Assembly (NCBI GenBank): GCA_017961575.1
Contig: JAGCXA010000007.1
Span: forward strand, 1 to 63,132
DNA from: Clostridia bacterium
GTDB taxonomy: Bacteria; Bacillota; Clostridia; Oscillospirales; CAG-272
Direction: 5' to 3'
Length of the DNA stretch: 63,132 nucleotides
The translations under genes were made by a program, and so were the position numbers. Position 1 is the stretch's first letter, and the number at the start of each line of letters is the position of its first letter. This document shows positions 52,931-61,131 of the stretch, piece by piece. The notes beneath the pieces are model-generated. The model ran no database searches, was not told the DNA's origin, and saw nothing but the letters and a program-made list of their open reading frames with translations.

Positions 52931-55900
52931 TTATGGATTAATTACGCCCTGTGTGTTACCCAAAACATATCTATTAGATGCGGATGTTGTGAATGATGTT
53001 CTATAAGGAAATGCAACCTGAACCGCTGCATCTGCAGAACTCATAGCTTCCTCAATACTACATCCTTGTTGTCCCATTTCGAGTAGGAACGTTTCTGTCC
53101 ACACATATGATTCATCCCAACGAATATTAATCGTAAAGCCTATAACGCATTGCGCTCCTTTAGCATAGGTTGCATCCACCAGATTGTTTGACTCCGAGCC
53201 ACACAAGCAGGCAGCATATAAAACAAACACATTGTTTCCCAAGGCATTACTGGAGAGTGCGTTAAGATCGCTGATTGACAGAGTCTCCTCACCCGATAAA
53301 AGAACATATGTTTTTTCTCCGTGTGATTGAACTACAAAGGACTCACCATGCGTTAGGCTGTAAATAGCTTCGCTATTCCGAACGTTGAAATAAGTGTTCC
53401 CGTTTAGCCCGTTGTCTGAATAATTCGACGATACTTCTATACCAATCTCATGTTCATCCGGATCTCCCGTATAGTTACCGATCATTAGATGCGAATAATC
53501 TGGCGAGCAGTTAAACAGTTCCCACTCATCCATATTGTTTGATAGATTCGATCGCAGAAGAACGTTTCGTCCACCCATGACTCCTTGCTGTCCGTCACTG
53601 ATAGCAACGAACTTGGTCGGGCTGGAAACAGGAGATAACTTATAGTACCCTTCTTCCGTTTTTTGAATATTCCATTTCTGACGATCCATTCCGGTATAGG
53701 ATGCTTGCGTCATTGGTCCATTGGTAGACGTAGGCACTGGCGCAGTTAATGCTTTCCCAGTTGATTGTAGAACTATTTTATATTTTTGCTCTCCCAAATG
53801 AATTATTCTCCATTTTTGAGCAGAAGTTTGAGCAGAAGTGCCATCGAACAGATACATCTTCAAAACATCGTCAGAATTAGGAGAAGGATATTTATCAGCT
53901 TGCATATAAAAGGGTCCATAGTTGCTTGCTTCTACATTTCGAATGAAGAACGTGCCTTCGTATGACGGCGCAACCTCGATATTATAGAACCAGATTCGAC
54001 CTGCTGACGGATAAGAAACGCGCAGACGGAAGGTTCCGGGACTGACTGCCGTGCAAACGCCGGTCGACGTATTGATCGTCGCAATGTTCGTTGTTCCACC
54101 GGTCAGAGTGCTGACGTTATAAGTCACGGGGCCGTTGATTCCGGCGCGGTAGTCGTACATCGTGAAATCAAAGTCGATGGTTTGCCCGGTAATCATGCGT
54201 TGCGGCACGGGAGTTTGGGGCACGACGCCCTTTCCGTCGTAATCGGGTTCATGAAGAAAGCACCACTCGGTCCCGGGGGCTGACGCGTTGGTCGTCAGGG
54301 TGATCGAATATCCGTAACTGGTTTCCTCGGCGGCAAGGTAATAGTTCTGCCCTCCGCACACGTTCCAGATCGCGAAACGGTATCCGTCGGAACAATCGGG
54401 GTGAACGCCGATTTTCCAAGTAAAGGTGGAGGTAAGATTGCTGTCAGATACGGGAACCCCGTTCGCGGTTACAGATTCTGCCAGCGGCTTGTGCATCGGA
54501 ATATTGTGATAGACGATCAGAGAATTATCGACCATGCTCCGGATCACAAAATCATCTGTCCCGGCACGGTAAGCAAATTTGAAAATGGAGTCTCTCTCAC
54601 TAGGAGAATATGATGTTCGTCCGGACAGAAGCGGAGAGGTGCCTTTGAGGAAACAGCCGGCGTCAAAATTCATAACCGCATAGATACCGTTGATAGGCCG
54701 GTAACTGACCGAGAAATACGCCGCGTAACCGTTCCCGGCGTCTCTTGCATGCAGAATCACGGAACCGTTCCCGGAAACTCTCTTCAGACCGATCCCGTTG
54801 TTCGAGAATAAGCTCCCGGGGTTATACCAAGATTGCACTGCGGAGGTAATGTTGAACCCGACCCATTGCGGGTAGGTGGAAGAAGTATACAAGACCTCGG
54901 TGTCAAGCGGGGTGACGGCGAGCCCCAGCGTGGTGACCAGACCGTTTTGGCTCATCGTATTCCAGGTGTCGTCGTATTCCGACCAACTCAGGTTAGCTCG
55001 GTGTGCCGAGACCGTCATCGAGCCGGTCACGCCGGAATAATAGTAGTAAGAGACAAACAACTGCGCGTTGGTAACGGTAGCACCGCTCGGCAAAACCGGC
55101 ATATCGGTCGATTTAATGAACGGAGTTTCGTAGTTGTTGAGCCACATTACCGACCAGCCGCCGTAATTCGTGCTCTTCGCCGTTTCGTCAATGCGGCTGA
55201 AAAAGGTATCGCAGGTTCCGCTGGTCTCGGTGAAAGTCGGGTCGATCACAACGGGGAAGACCCGTTCGGAATCGTTGATCCATTCGGGAGAGGCGGAAAC
55301 GATAAGAGAATAAACGCCTTCCTCGACGTTTTCGAGAGTGTACCAAACGTCCTCGGAATACGCGCCTTTCTCATCAAACATATAGGGAGCGGGGATCGAA
55401 TAAACGATCTCACCGTCTTTTTCGTCGCAGAACAGGATCGAGCCGTTTTCGATGAGTTTGGGGATCAAACCGGTGAGCGCCAGTTTGAAGGCGTATTCGT
55501 ATTTCTCGCCGGGAGCGTTCACAAGGATGCTTTCTTTGACGTTGTTGCTGAACAGAGCATATTCGAGATCGACTCCGGGGAGAACGTCGCGATAGAGAAC
55601 GGTCGTGCGGTTGTCAACGCGGATCACAGAGTCACGGTCGTCGGCTTTTTCCGCCGAAGCAAGCGCTTCCGAACGAGAGAGATGGTTTTTCACGTCAGCG
55701 CGAGCATTCGAGCGCAGATCCGCTTCCGCAATCGAAAGCGAAATGACGTAACCGTTATCGGAAATAGACCAGACTACGCCGTCTTTTTCAAGTGTGTCGG
55801 TAAAGAAGATACGACCGTCGGCGGAAGCGAAACGCTCTTTGCCTTTCTCGCCGCCAAGAGACAATGTGTTATCAATGTCCTGCCATTCTCCGTTTGCGTC

Positions 55901-56206
55901 TTTGCGGTGGACGGCGCTTCCGTAGGTGATCGCTTCATAGGTTCCGTCTCCGTTATCGAAATGCTTGACGTATTTGTCGCGCAGTTCGGTGACTTCACGG
56001 ATAAATGGCTTAATTGGTTCGGAACCAGTGGGTATGATGGAAACGCCTTTCGTTTCGGACAATTCTACGGGGTCTGCTTGCGCGGAAACATCGCTTTTAC
56101 CTTTCGTACTATTATCGATTGCAAAAACCGAGAGCGGGAGTGCGGAAACAAGAATAAGGAGCGTAAGGAATAAGGCGAGCAGTCGAAATGATAGCTTCGT
56201 TTTCAT
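52931..56206 (-). CDS. Large secreted protein: DNRLRE-like, ricin-like and CHAT/caspase-like domains
   Basis: 1091 aa. A Sec signal peptide (about residues 1-29, ending SVFA) is followed by a propeptide-like region typical of RHS/DNRLRE secreted proteins (about 60-310). Next is a DNRLRE-type beta domain (about 325-500, FTETSGTCDTFFSRIDETAK), a bacterial Ig-like stretch (about 690-740) and a ricin-type beta-trefoil (about 750-900, with repeated QKWRI/QKWNIQ). The C-terminus (about 920-1085) reads like a CHAT domain: VVQSHGEK (His near 961), VFVLYAACLCGS (Cys near 1000), GAQCVIGFTINIRW, GQQGCSIEEAMSSAD. ATG 56206 has AAGGGAAG seven bases upstream; ATG 56224 does not. Domain calls are from motifs. 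The 3' third is markedly AT-rich. Confidence 0.82.
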   Translation of the reverse strand: MKTKLSFRLLALFLTLLILVSALPLSVFAIDNSTKGKSDVSAQADPVELSETKGVSIIPTGSEPIKPFIREVTELRDKYVKHFDNGDGTYEAITYGSAVHRKDANGEWQDIDNTLSLGGEKGKERFASADGRIFFTDTLEKDGVVWSISDNGYVISLSIAEADLRSNARADVKNHLSRSEALASAEKADDRDSVIRVDNRTTVLYRDVLPGVDLEYALFSNNVKESILVNAPGEKYEYAFKLALTGLIPKLIENGSILFCDEKDGEIVYSIPAPYMFDEKGAYSEDVWYTLENVEEGVYSLIVSASPEWINDSERVFPVVIDPTFTETSGTCDTFFSRIDETAKSTNYGGWSVMWLNNYETPFIKSTDMPVLPSGATVTNAQLFVSYYYYSGVTGSMTVSAHRANLSWSEYDDTWNTMSQNGLVTTLGLAVTPLDTEVLYTSSTYPQWVGFNITSAVQSWYNPGSLFSNNGIGLKRVSGNGSVILHARDAGNGYAAYFSVSYRPINGIYAVMNFDAGCFLKGTSPLLSGRTSYSPSERDSIFKFAYRAGTDDFVIRSMVDNSLIVYHNIPMHKPLAESVTANGVPVSDSNLTSTFTWKIGVHPDCSDGYRFAIWNVCGGQNYYLAAEETSYGYSITLTTNASAPGTEWCFLHEPDYDGKGVVPQTPVPQRMITGQTIDFDFTMYDYRAGINGPVTYNVSTLTGGTTNIATINTSTGVCTAVSPGTFRLRVSYPSAGRIWFYNIEVAPSYEGTFFIRNVEASNYGPFYMQADKYPSPNSDDVLKMYLFDGTSAQTSAQKWRIIHLGEQKYKIVLQSTGKALTAPVPTSTNGPMTQASYTGMDRQKWNIQKTEEGYYKLSPVSSPTKFVAISDGQQGVMGGRNVLLRSNLSNNMDEWELFNCSPDYSHLMIGNYTGDPDEHEIGIEVSSNYSDNGLNGNTYFNVRNSEAIYSLTHGESFVVQSHGEKTYVLLSGEETLSISDLNALSSNALGNNVFVLYAACLCGSESNNLVDATYAKGAQCVIGFTINIRWDESYVWTETFLLEMGQQGCSIEEAMSSADAAVQVAFPYRTSFTTSASNRYVLGNTQGVINP

Positions 56207-56403
56207 TGTTTTTCTTCCCTTCATATTTTTGAACTCTTGATAGGAGTGCGGCTTTTTGGAACGCGCGCAGGCATTTGATTCGGCGCGGTTTTACCTTTAC
56301 AGAAAATGTATAAAGCGATTAAATCTGCCAGAACCGTTTATCCCATAGTTTCACCTCCTGTTTTCGTGTGTTTTGCTGAATAATTTTGTTTGCCTGCGTG
56401 CTA

Positions 56404-56432
56404 ATTATATCACATTGCACACATCGTGTCAA
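56404..56432 (-). promoter_or_regulatory. Promoter of the CHAT-like secreted protein gene
   Basis: Minus strand: TTGACA (56432-56427), 17-bp spacer, TATAAT (56409-56404), with TGA before the -10. The leader to ATG 56206 is about 190 nt. Confidence 0.85.
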
Positions 56433-56445
56433 TACAGAACAAACA

Positions 56446-56510
56446 AAAATGATAGAAACAAATCTAATCAAACTGCCAAAATGATAGAATAAATTTATAA
56501 AATGAGAGAA
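56446..56510. repeat. Three direct repeats AAAATGATAGAA upstream of the CHAT-gene promoter
   Basis: AAAATGATAGAA at 56446-56457 and 56478-56489, and AAAATGAGAGAA at 56499-56510. Start-to-start distances are 32 and 21 bp, close to whole helical turns. The repeats lie directly upstream of the -35 on the minus strand, where an activator would bind. Confidence 0.65.
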
Positions 56511-56649
56511 TATGTCAAAAGCCGTCGAATCGGTTTTGCATCAAACCGCCGCTCCGCGGTGGGTCTTGCGTGTTCCGGTCTTGCGCGCGTTGCGCGCTCG
56601 CGCGTAAAGCGCGCAGGTAAAATAAAAATGAAAAAATCCGAATTTCCCC

Positions 56650-56678
56650 TTGACAAAATCCCCTCGCCGTGTTATCAT
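56650..56678 (+). promoter_or_regulatory. Promoter of the yerC-his operon
   Basis: TTGACA (56650-56655), 17-bp spacer, TATCAT (56673-56678), with TGT before the -10. The octamer array begins about 10 bp past the expected start site. Confidence 0.8.
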
Positions 56679-56686
56679 AAGCATAA

Positions 56687-56757
56687 TTTAGTGCGCTAAA
56701 CCGATAAAACGATGAAACGCTAAAATACTAAACCGCTAATCCGATGAAGCGAGGAGG
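56687..56757. repeat. 8-bp tandem repeat array between the his promoter and yerC
   Basis: From 56694 the sequence divides into consecutive octamers: CGCTAAAC, CGATAAAA, CGATGAAA, CGCTAAAA, TACTAAAC, CGCTAATC, CGATGAAG, and finally CGAGGAGG, which is the Shine-Dalgarno. The first octamer is also half of a palindrome, TTTAG-TGCG-CTAAA (56687-56700). The array is a probable operator for the TrpR-fold protein encoded just downstream. Confidence 0.8.
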
Positions 56758-56762
56758 AACCG

Positions 56763-57077
56763 ATGAGCCATTGGCATAACGAGAGCACCGACCTGCTCTG
56801 CGACGCGCTTCTGCGTCTTGAAACGCGCGAGGAAGTTTACGCTTTTCTCGACGACGTCGCCACGGTCAAGGAGACGCTCGACCTCGCCCAACGCCTTTCC
56901 GTCGCGCGCCTGCTCGACGAGGGAGAGGGCTACCAGTCGATCCGGGAGGCGACCGGGGCAAGTTCCGCGACGATCAGCCGCGTGAACAAATGTTACGAAT
57001 ACGGGAGCGGCGGCTACCGCACGGTACTCGACCGCCTGAAAAATCAACCGAACGAAACCAAGGAGAAACAAGGATGA
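56763..57077 (+). CDS. TrpR-like regulator, YerC/YecD family
   Basis: 104 aa, an all-helical Trp-repressor-fold protein. LLCDALLRLETREEVYAFLD, DVATVKETLDLAQRLSVARL and the helix-turn-helix region YQSIREATGASSATISRVNK (about residues 60-80) are characteristic of YerC. In many Firmicutes this gene sits at the head of the his operon, as here. It is translationally coupled to hisZ (ATGA overlap), follows GAGGAGG at 56751-56757, and probably represses its own operon in response to histidine or a pathway nucleotide; the effector is unproven. Confidence 0.92.
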   Translation: MSHWHNESTDLLCDALLRLETREEVYAFLDDVATVKETLDLAQRLSVARLLDEGEGYQSIREATGASSATISRVNKCYEYGSGGYRTVLDRLKNQPNETKEKQG

Positions 57078-58162
57078 ACGACGCGATCCTCACCCGCGAA
57101 GAGCGGGTCGTGTTCGCCCTGCGCGAACTTTACCGCGGCTACGGCTATCAGCCCTACCGGATGTCGAAGTTCGAGGAATACGAACTCTACGTCCGCAACA
57201 AGGAGTTTATGGTCGGCGACCGGGTCATCGCCTTCAACGACACGAACGGCAAAATGCTCGCCCTGAAACCCGACGTCACGCTCTCGATCATCAAGGGCGG
57301 CGAGGATAAGCCGGGCGAAAAACAGAAGGTCTACTACGACGAGAACGTCTACCGCGTCTCGCGGAGCACCCACCGCTTCAAGGAGATCCGGCAGGCGGGG
57401 CTCGAATGTATCGGAGAGGTCGATCTCTACGACGTTTACGAGGCGATCACCCTCGCCGCGAAGAGTCTTTGCGCCATCGGCGGGGAATACCAACTGACCG
57501 TCTCTCACCTCGGGCTCCTGTTCGGGGAACTCTCGCGCGTGTCGGACGATCCCGCCTTCCTCTCGGAGGCGAGCGCCTGCATCTCGGAGAAGAACGCCCA
57601 CGACCTGAAACTCGTCTGCGACCGTTTCGGCGTGAAAAACGGCGACTACGATTCGCTCGTCCGGCTCCTGTCGGCGAACTTCGCCCCGTCCGACGTCCCC
57701 GCGTTCCTTTCGACCTGTCCGACGGCGACGGACGAGATCGGACGGCTCTCCGCTCTGCTCGCCGCGTCTCCCTACGCCGATCGGATCCGTTTCGATTTCA
57801 GTCTGACGGGCGACGCCAACTACTACAACGGCTTCATTTTCAAGGGCTTCCTCCGCGGGATCGCGTCGGACGTCCTGTCGGGCGGTCAGTACGACCGGAT
57901 GATGGAAAAACTCGGACGCACCTCGCGCGCCGTCGGATTCGCGCTCTACCTCGATCTGCTCGAGGCGCTCGACCGACCCGACGACGGCTACGACGTCGAC
58001 GTTCTGCTCCTCTACGACGGCACGTGCGACCCCGCCGAGGTATTGCGGCAGGTCGAACTCCTTCGGAAAACCGAGGGGTCCTGCACCGCACAGCACGCGA
58101 TCCCCGAAAAACTCCGCTACCGCAAACTGATCGACCTTCGGAAGGAGGGAACGAAATGCTGA
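57074..58162 (+). CDS. hisZ: ATP phosphoribosyltransferase regulatory subunit
   Basis: 362 aa, a class II aminoacyl-tRNA synthetase-like protein that combines with short HisG. YQPYRMSKFEEYELY, LKPDVTLSIIKG (motif 2-like), YYDENVYRVSRS and RQAGLECIG are typical HisZ rather than HisRS features. It lacks the anticodon-binding domain. ATG 57074 has AAGG at 57070-57073 and overlaps the yerC stop. The frame upstream to 56990 is a yerC shadow. It overlaps hisG by 7 bp. Confidence 0.93.
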   Translation: MNDAILTREERVVFALRELYRGYGYQPYRMSKFEEYELYVRNKEFMVGDRVIAFNDTNGKMLALKPDVTLSIIKGGEDKPGEKQKVYYDENVYRVSRSTHRFKEIRQAGLECIGEVDLYDVYEAITLAAKSLCAIGGEYQLTVSHLGLLFGELSRVSDDPAFLSEASACISEKNAHDLKLVCDRFGVKNGDYDSLVRLLSANFAPSDVPAFLSTCPTATDEIGRLSALLAASPYADRIRFDFSLTGDANYYNGFIFKGFLRGIASDVLSGGQYDRMMEKLGRTSRAVGFALYLDLLEALDRPDDGYDVDVLLLYDGTCDPAEVLRQVELLRKTEGSCTAQHAIPEKLRYRKLIDLRKEGTKC

Positions 58163-58785
58163 ATATCGCGCTCCCGAAAGGACGGCTCGGCGAGACGGTC
58201 TACGACCTCTTCGAGCGGGCGGGCTTCGAGTGCCCGTCGATCAGGGAGAAGAGCCGGAAACTCATCTTCGAGAACGAGAAGACCGGCGTCCGCTACTTCT
58301 GGGTGAAGCCCTCCGACGTTCCGATCTACGTCGAGCGCGGCGCCGCCGATCTCGGCGTCGCCGGGAAGGACATCATTCTCGAATACGCCCCCGACGTCTA
58401 CGAACTGCTCGATCTCGGGCTCGGAAAGTGCCGGATGGCGGTCGCCGCGAAGAAGGATTTTCACGACGACGGCACCAAAACCCTCCGCGTCGCGACCAAA
58501 TTTCCGAACATCGCCTCGGATTACTACGAGGGGATCGGGCGTGAGATCGAACTCATCAAACTGAACGGCTCGATCGAACTCGCTCCGATCCTCGGGCTCT
58601 CCGACGTGATCGTCGACATCGTCGAGACCGGGACCACCCTCCGCGAAAACAACCTGGAAGTCAAGGCGGAGATCCTTCCGATCAGCGCGCGGCTGATCGC
58701 CAACAAATCGAGCTTCCGTTTCGCCGACCGCGAGATCGGGCTCATCACGGAGAAAATGAAAGAACTGGTGACTGCAAATGATTAA
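58156..58785 (+). CDS. hisG: ATP phosphoribosyltransferase, short form
   Basis: 209 aa, the catalytic subunit without the C-terminal regulatory domain, hence HisZ-dependent. LNIALPKGRLGETVYDLFE at the N-terminus and the PRPP motif DVIVDIVETGTTLRENNLE (near residue 153) are diagnostic. It catalyses the first committed step. ATG 58156 has GGAGGG at 58144-58149. The long open frame upstream is out of frame within hisZ. Confidence 0.96.
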   Translation: MLNIALPKGRLGETVYDLFERAGFECPSIREKSRKLIFENEKTGVRYFWVKPSDVPIYVERGAADLGVAGKDIILEYAPDVYELLDLGLGKCRMAVAAKKDFHDDGTKTLRVATKFPNIASDYYEGIGREIELIKLNGSIELAPILGLSDVIVDIVETGTTLRENNLEVKAEILPISARLIANKSSFRFADREIGLITEKMKELVTAND

Positions 58786-60058
58786 GATCCTCAGAATGGG
58801 CGAGGTCGAAAAGGAAGAGATCTTCGCCCGTGAAAATCCCACCGCGAACGTCGAGGGCGCCGTTTCGGCGATCATCGCCGAGGTGAAGGCGGGCGGCGAC
58901 AAGGCGCTCCTTGCCTGCACCGAGCGTTTCGACGGGGTGAAACTCAACGCCCTTTCGGTCACGCGCGCCGAGATCGACGAGGCGTACGCGAAAGTCGAGC
59001 CCGCGTTCCTCGCGGTGCTGCGCGAGGCGGCGGAGAATATCCGCGCCTTCCACGAAAAACAGGTGCGCCCCGGCTTCATCATCAGCGAGAAGGAAGGGGT
59101 CGTCACGGGACAGAAGGTCACGCCGATCGAGCGCGTCGGGCTCTACGTTCCGGGCGGCACGGCGGCGTACCCCTCGACCGTCCTGATGGACGCGATCCCC
59201 GCCAAAATCGCGGGATGCGCCGAGATCGTGATGACGACGCCTCCCGGCAAGGACGGGAAGGTCAACCCGGCGATCCTCGCCGCCGCCGACGTGGCGGGCG
59301 TCGACCGGATCTTCAAGGTCGGCGGGGCGCAGGCGATCGCCGCTCTCGCCTACGGCACCGAGAGCGTACCGAAGGTCGACAAGATCGTCGGACCCGGCAA
59401 CGCCTTCGTCGCCGAGGCGAAGAAGCAGGTCTTCGGCGTCGTGTCGATCGATATGATCGCGGGACCCTCCGAGATTCTCGTCGTCGCCGACGGCACCTGC
59501 AATCCCGCCTACGTCGCGGCGGACCTGCTCTCGCAGGCGGAGCACGACAAAAACGCCTCCGCCGTCCTCGTGACCGACAGCCCCGAACTCGCCCTTTCGG
59601 TGCAGACCGAACTGGAAAAGCAGATCCCGCTTCTCCCGCGCAGGGAGATCGCCCGCGCCTCGATCGACAAGAACGGCAAGATCATCGTCTGCGACGATCT
59701 GCGGGAGGCGCTCGCCGTCTCGAACGAGATCGCGCCCGAGCACCTCGAACTCTCGCTTGAAAATCCCTTCGACTACCTCGACGCGGTGAAGAACGCCGGC
59801 TCGATCTTCCTCGGCAAATACTGCCCCGAAGCCCTCGGCGACTACTTCGCGGGACCCAACCACACCCTGCCGACCGGCGGCACGGCGCGCTTCTCGTCCC
59901 CGCTCTCGGTCGACGACTTCGTGAAGAAATCGCAGTTCACCTACTACACCTCGGACGCGCTCGCCTCGGTTTCCGACAAGATCGCGCTCTTCGCGGGGAA
60001 GGAGGGGCTCGACGCGCACGCCCGCAGCGTGACGGTTCGCGCCGAAAAAAAGCAATGA
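58778..60058 (+). CDS. hisD: Histidinol dehydrogenase
   Basis: 426 aa. Zn-dependent, NAD-linked oxidation of histidinol to histidine. GLYVPGGTAAYPSTVLMDAI, GPGNAFVAEAKKQVFG, SIDMIAGPSEILVVAD, LLSQAEHD and APEHLEL with the catalytic Glu-His pair, and the C-terminal GPNHTLPTGGTARFSSPL are all present. It overlaps hisG and hisC. Confidence 0.97.
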   Translation: MIKILRMGEVEKEEIFARENPTANVEGAVSAIIAEVKAGGDKALLACTERFDGVKLNALSVTRAEIDEAYAKVEPAFLAVLREAAENIRAFHEKQVRPGFIISEKEGVVTGQKVTPIERVGLYVPGGTAAYPSTVLMDAIPAKIAGCAEIVMTTPPGKDGKVNPAILAAADVAGVDRIFKVGGAQAIAALAYGTESVPKVDKIVGPGNAFVAEAKKQVFGVVSIDMIAGPSEILVVADGTCNPAYVAADLLSQAEHDKNASAVLVTDSPELALSVQTELEKQIPLLPRREIARASIDKNGKIIVCDDLREALAVSNEIAPEHLELSLENPFDYLDAVKNAGSIFLGKYCPEALGDYFAGPNHTLPTGGTARFSSPLSVDDFVKKSQFTYYTSDALASVSDKIALFAGKEGLDAHARSVTVRAEKKQ

Positions 60059-61131
60059 GCCGTTTCTTCTCGGATCGGTACGCCTCGCTCGTCCCCTACG
60101 TTCCGGGCGAACAGCCGCAGGACCGACGGTACCTGAAACTCAATACCAACGAGTCCCCGTTTCCCCCGTCGCCGGGGGTGCTCGCCGCCGTTTCGGAGGA
60201 GAGCGGACGGCTCAACCTCTATTCCGATCCCGACGCCCGCGCCCTGCGGGAAAAGATGGCGGAAACCTACGGCGTCAACCCCGACCGGGTGATCCTCTCA
60301 AACGGATCGGACGAGGTTCTGAACTTCGCGTTTATGGCGTTCTCGGACGAAAAACGACCCCTCGTTTTCCCCGATATCACCTACGGTTTCTACCCGGTGT
60401 TCGCCGAACTGAACCGGATCCCGTACACCGAGATCCCGGTGAAGGAAGATCTCTCGGTCGACCCCGCGGACTACTGCGGCAAGGAGAAGAAGACCGTCGT
60501 GATCGCCAACCCGAACGCCCCGACGGGACGCTTCCTTCCGCTCCGTGAGATCGAGCGGATCGTGCAAGCGAACCCCGACGGCGTCGTGATCGTCGACGAG
60601 GCGTATATCGACTTCGGAGGCGAGAGCGCGATCCCCCTGACCGACAAGTACGACAATCTGCTCGTCGTCGGCACCTTCTCGAAATCGCGTTCGATGGCGG
60701 GCGCGCGGCTCGGATTCGGGATCGGTTGCCCCGATCTCATCCGCGACCTGAACACGGTCCGCAACTCGGTCAACCCCTATAACGTCAACCGGATGACGCT
60801 CGCCGCCGGGGTCGCGGCGCTCGCCGACGCCGCCTACTACCGCGCCAACTGCGAAACGATTATGCAAAACCGCGAAAAGGCGGCGGCGGAACTCGAATCG
60901 CTCGGCTTCACCGTGATCCCGTCGAAAGCCAACTTCCTCTTTGCCAAGCACCCGGCGATCGGCGGAAAACAACTCTACCTGACCCTGAAAGAGCGCGGGA
61001 TCCTCATCCGTCACTTCGACAAACCGAGGATCCGGGACTACAACCGCATCACGGTCGGAACGAAAGAACAGATGGAGACCCTCGTCTCCTCGATCAAACA
61101 AATACTGAACGAACAGGGAGGACAAAAATGA
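60055..61131 (+). CDS. hisC: Histidinol-phosphate aminotransferase
   Basis: 358 aa, a PLP fold-type I enzyme. LNTNESPFPPSPGV near the N-terminus, NPNAPTGRF (near residue 150), VDEAYIDF (near 181) and the PLP-lysine segment TFSKSRSMAGARLGFG (near 205) are conserved. It overlaps hisD and hisB by 4 bp. Confidence 0.95.
   Translation: MSRFFSDRYASLVPYVPGEQPQDRRYLKLNTNESPFPPSPGVLAAVSEESGRLNLYSDPDARALREKMAETYGVNPDRVILSNGSDEVLNFAFMAFSDEKRPLVFPDITYGFYPVFAELNRIPYTEIPVKEDLSVDPADYCGKEKKTVVIANPNAPTGRFLPLREIERIVQANPDGVVIVDEAYIDFGGESAIPLTDKYDNLLVVGTFSKSRSMAGARLGFGIGCPDLIRDLNTVRNSVNPYNVNRMTLAAGVAALADAAYYRANCETIMQNREKAAAELESLGFTVIPSKANFLFAKHPAIGGKQLYLTLKERGILIRHFDKPRIRDYNRITVGTKEQMETLVSSIKQILNEQGGQK

Larger units (their letters stand above)
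56207..56762. other. 556-bp divergent regulatory region
   Basis: It holds the leader and promoter of the minus-strand CHAT-like gene (56207-56432), three direct repeats (56446-56510), a GC-rich patch with short inverted repeats (56570-56620), and the promoter and octamer array of the his operon (56650-56757). I see no ordinary gene; a perfect Shine-Dalgarno precedes a two-codon ORF at 56338-56346 (minus strand). Confidence 0.7.

Noticed and set aside
54833..56173. 446-codon plus-strand open frame opposite the CHAT-like gene
   Set aside because: No ribosome site or motifs; the minus-strand gene has a signal peptide, domains and promoter.
56687..56757. Histidine leader peptide or T-box before the his operon
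   Set aside because: I found no run of His codons and no T-box specifier or antiterminator sequence; the region is the octamer array.
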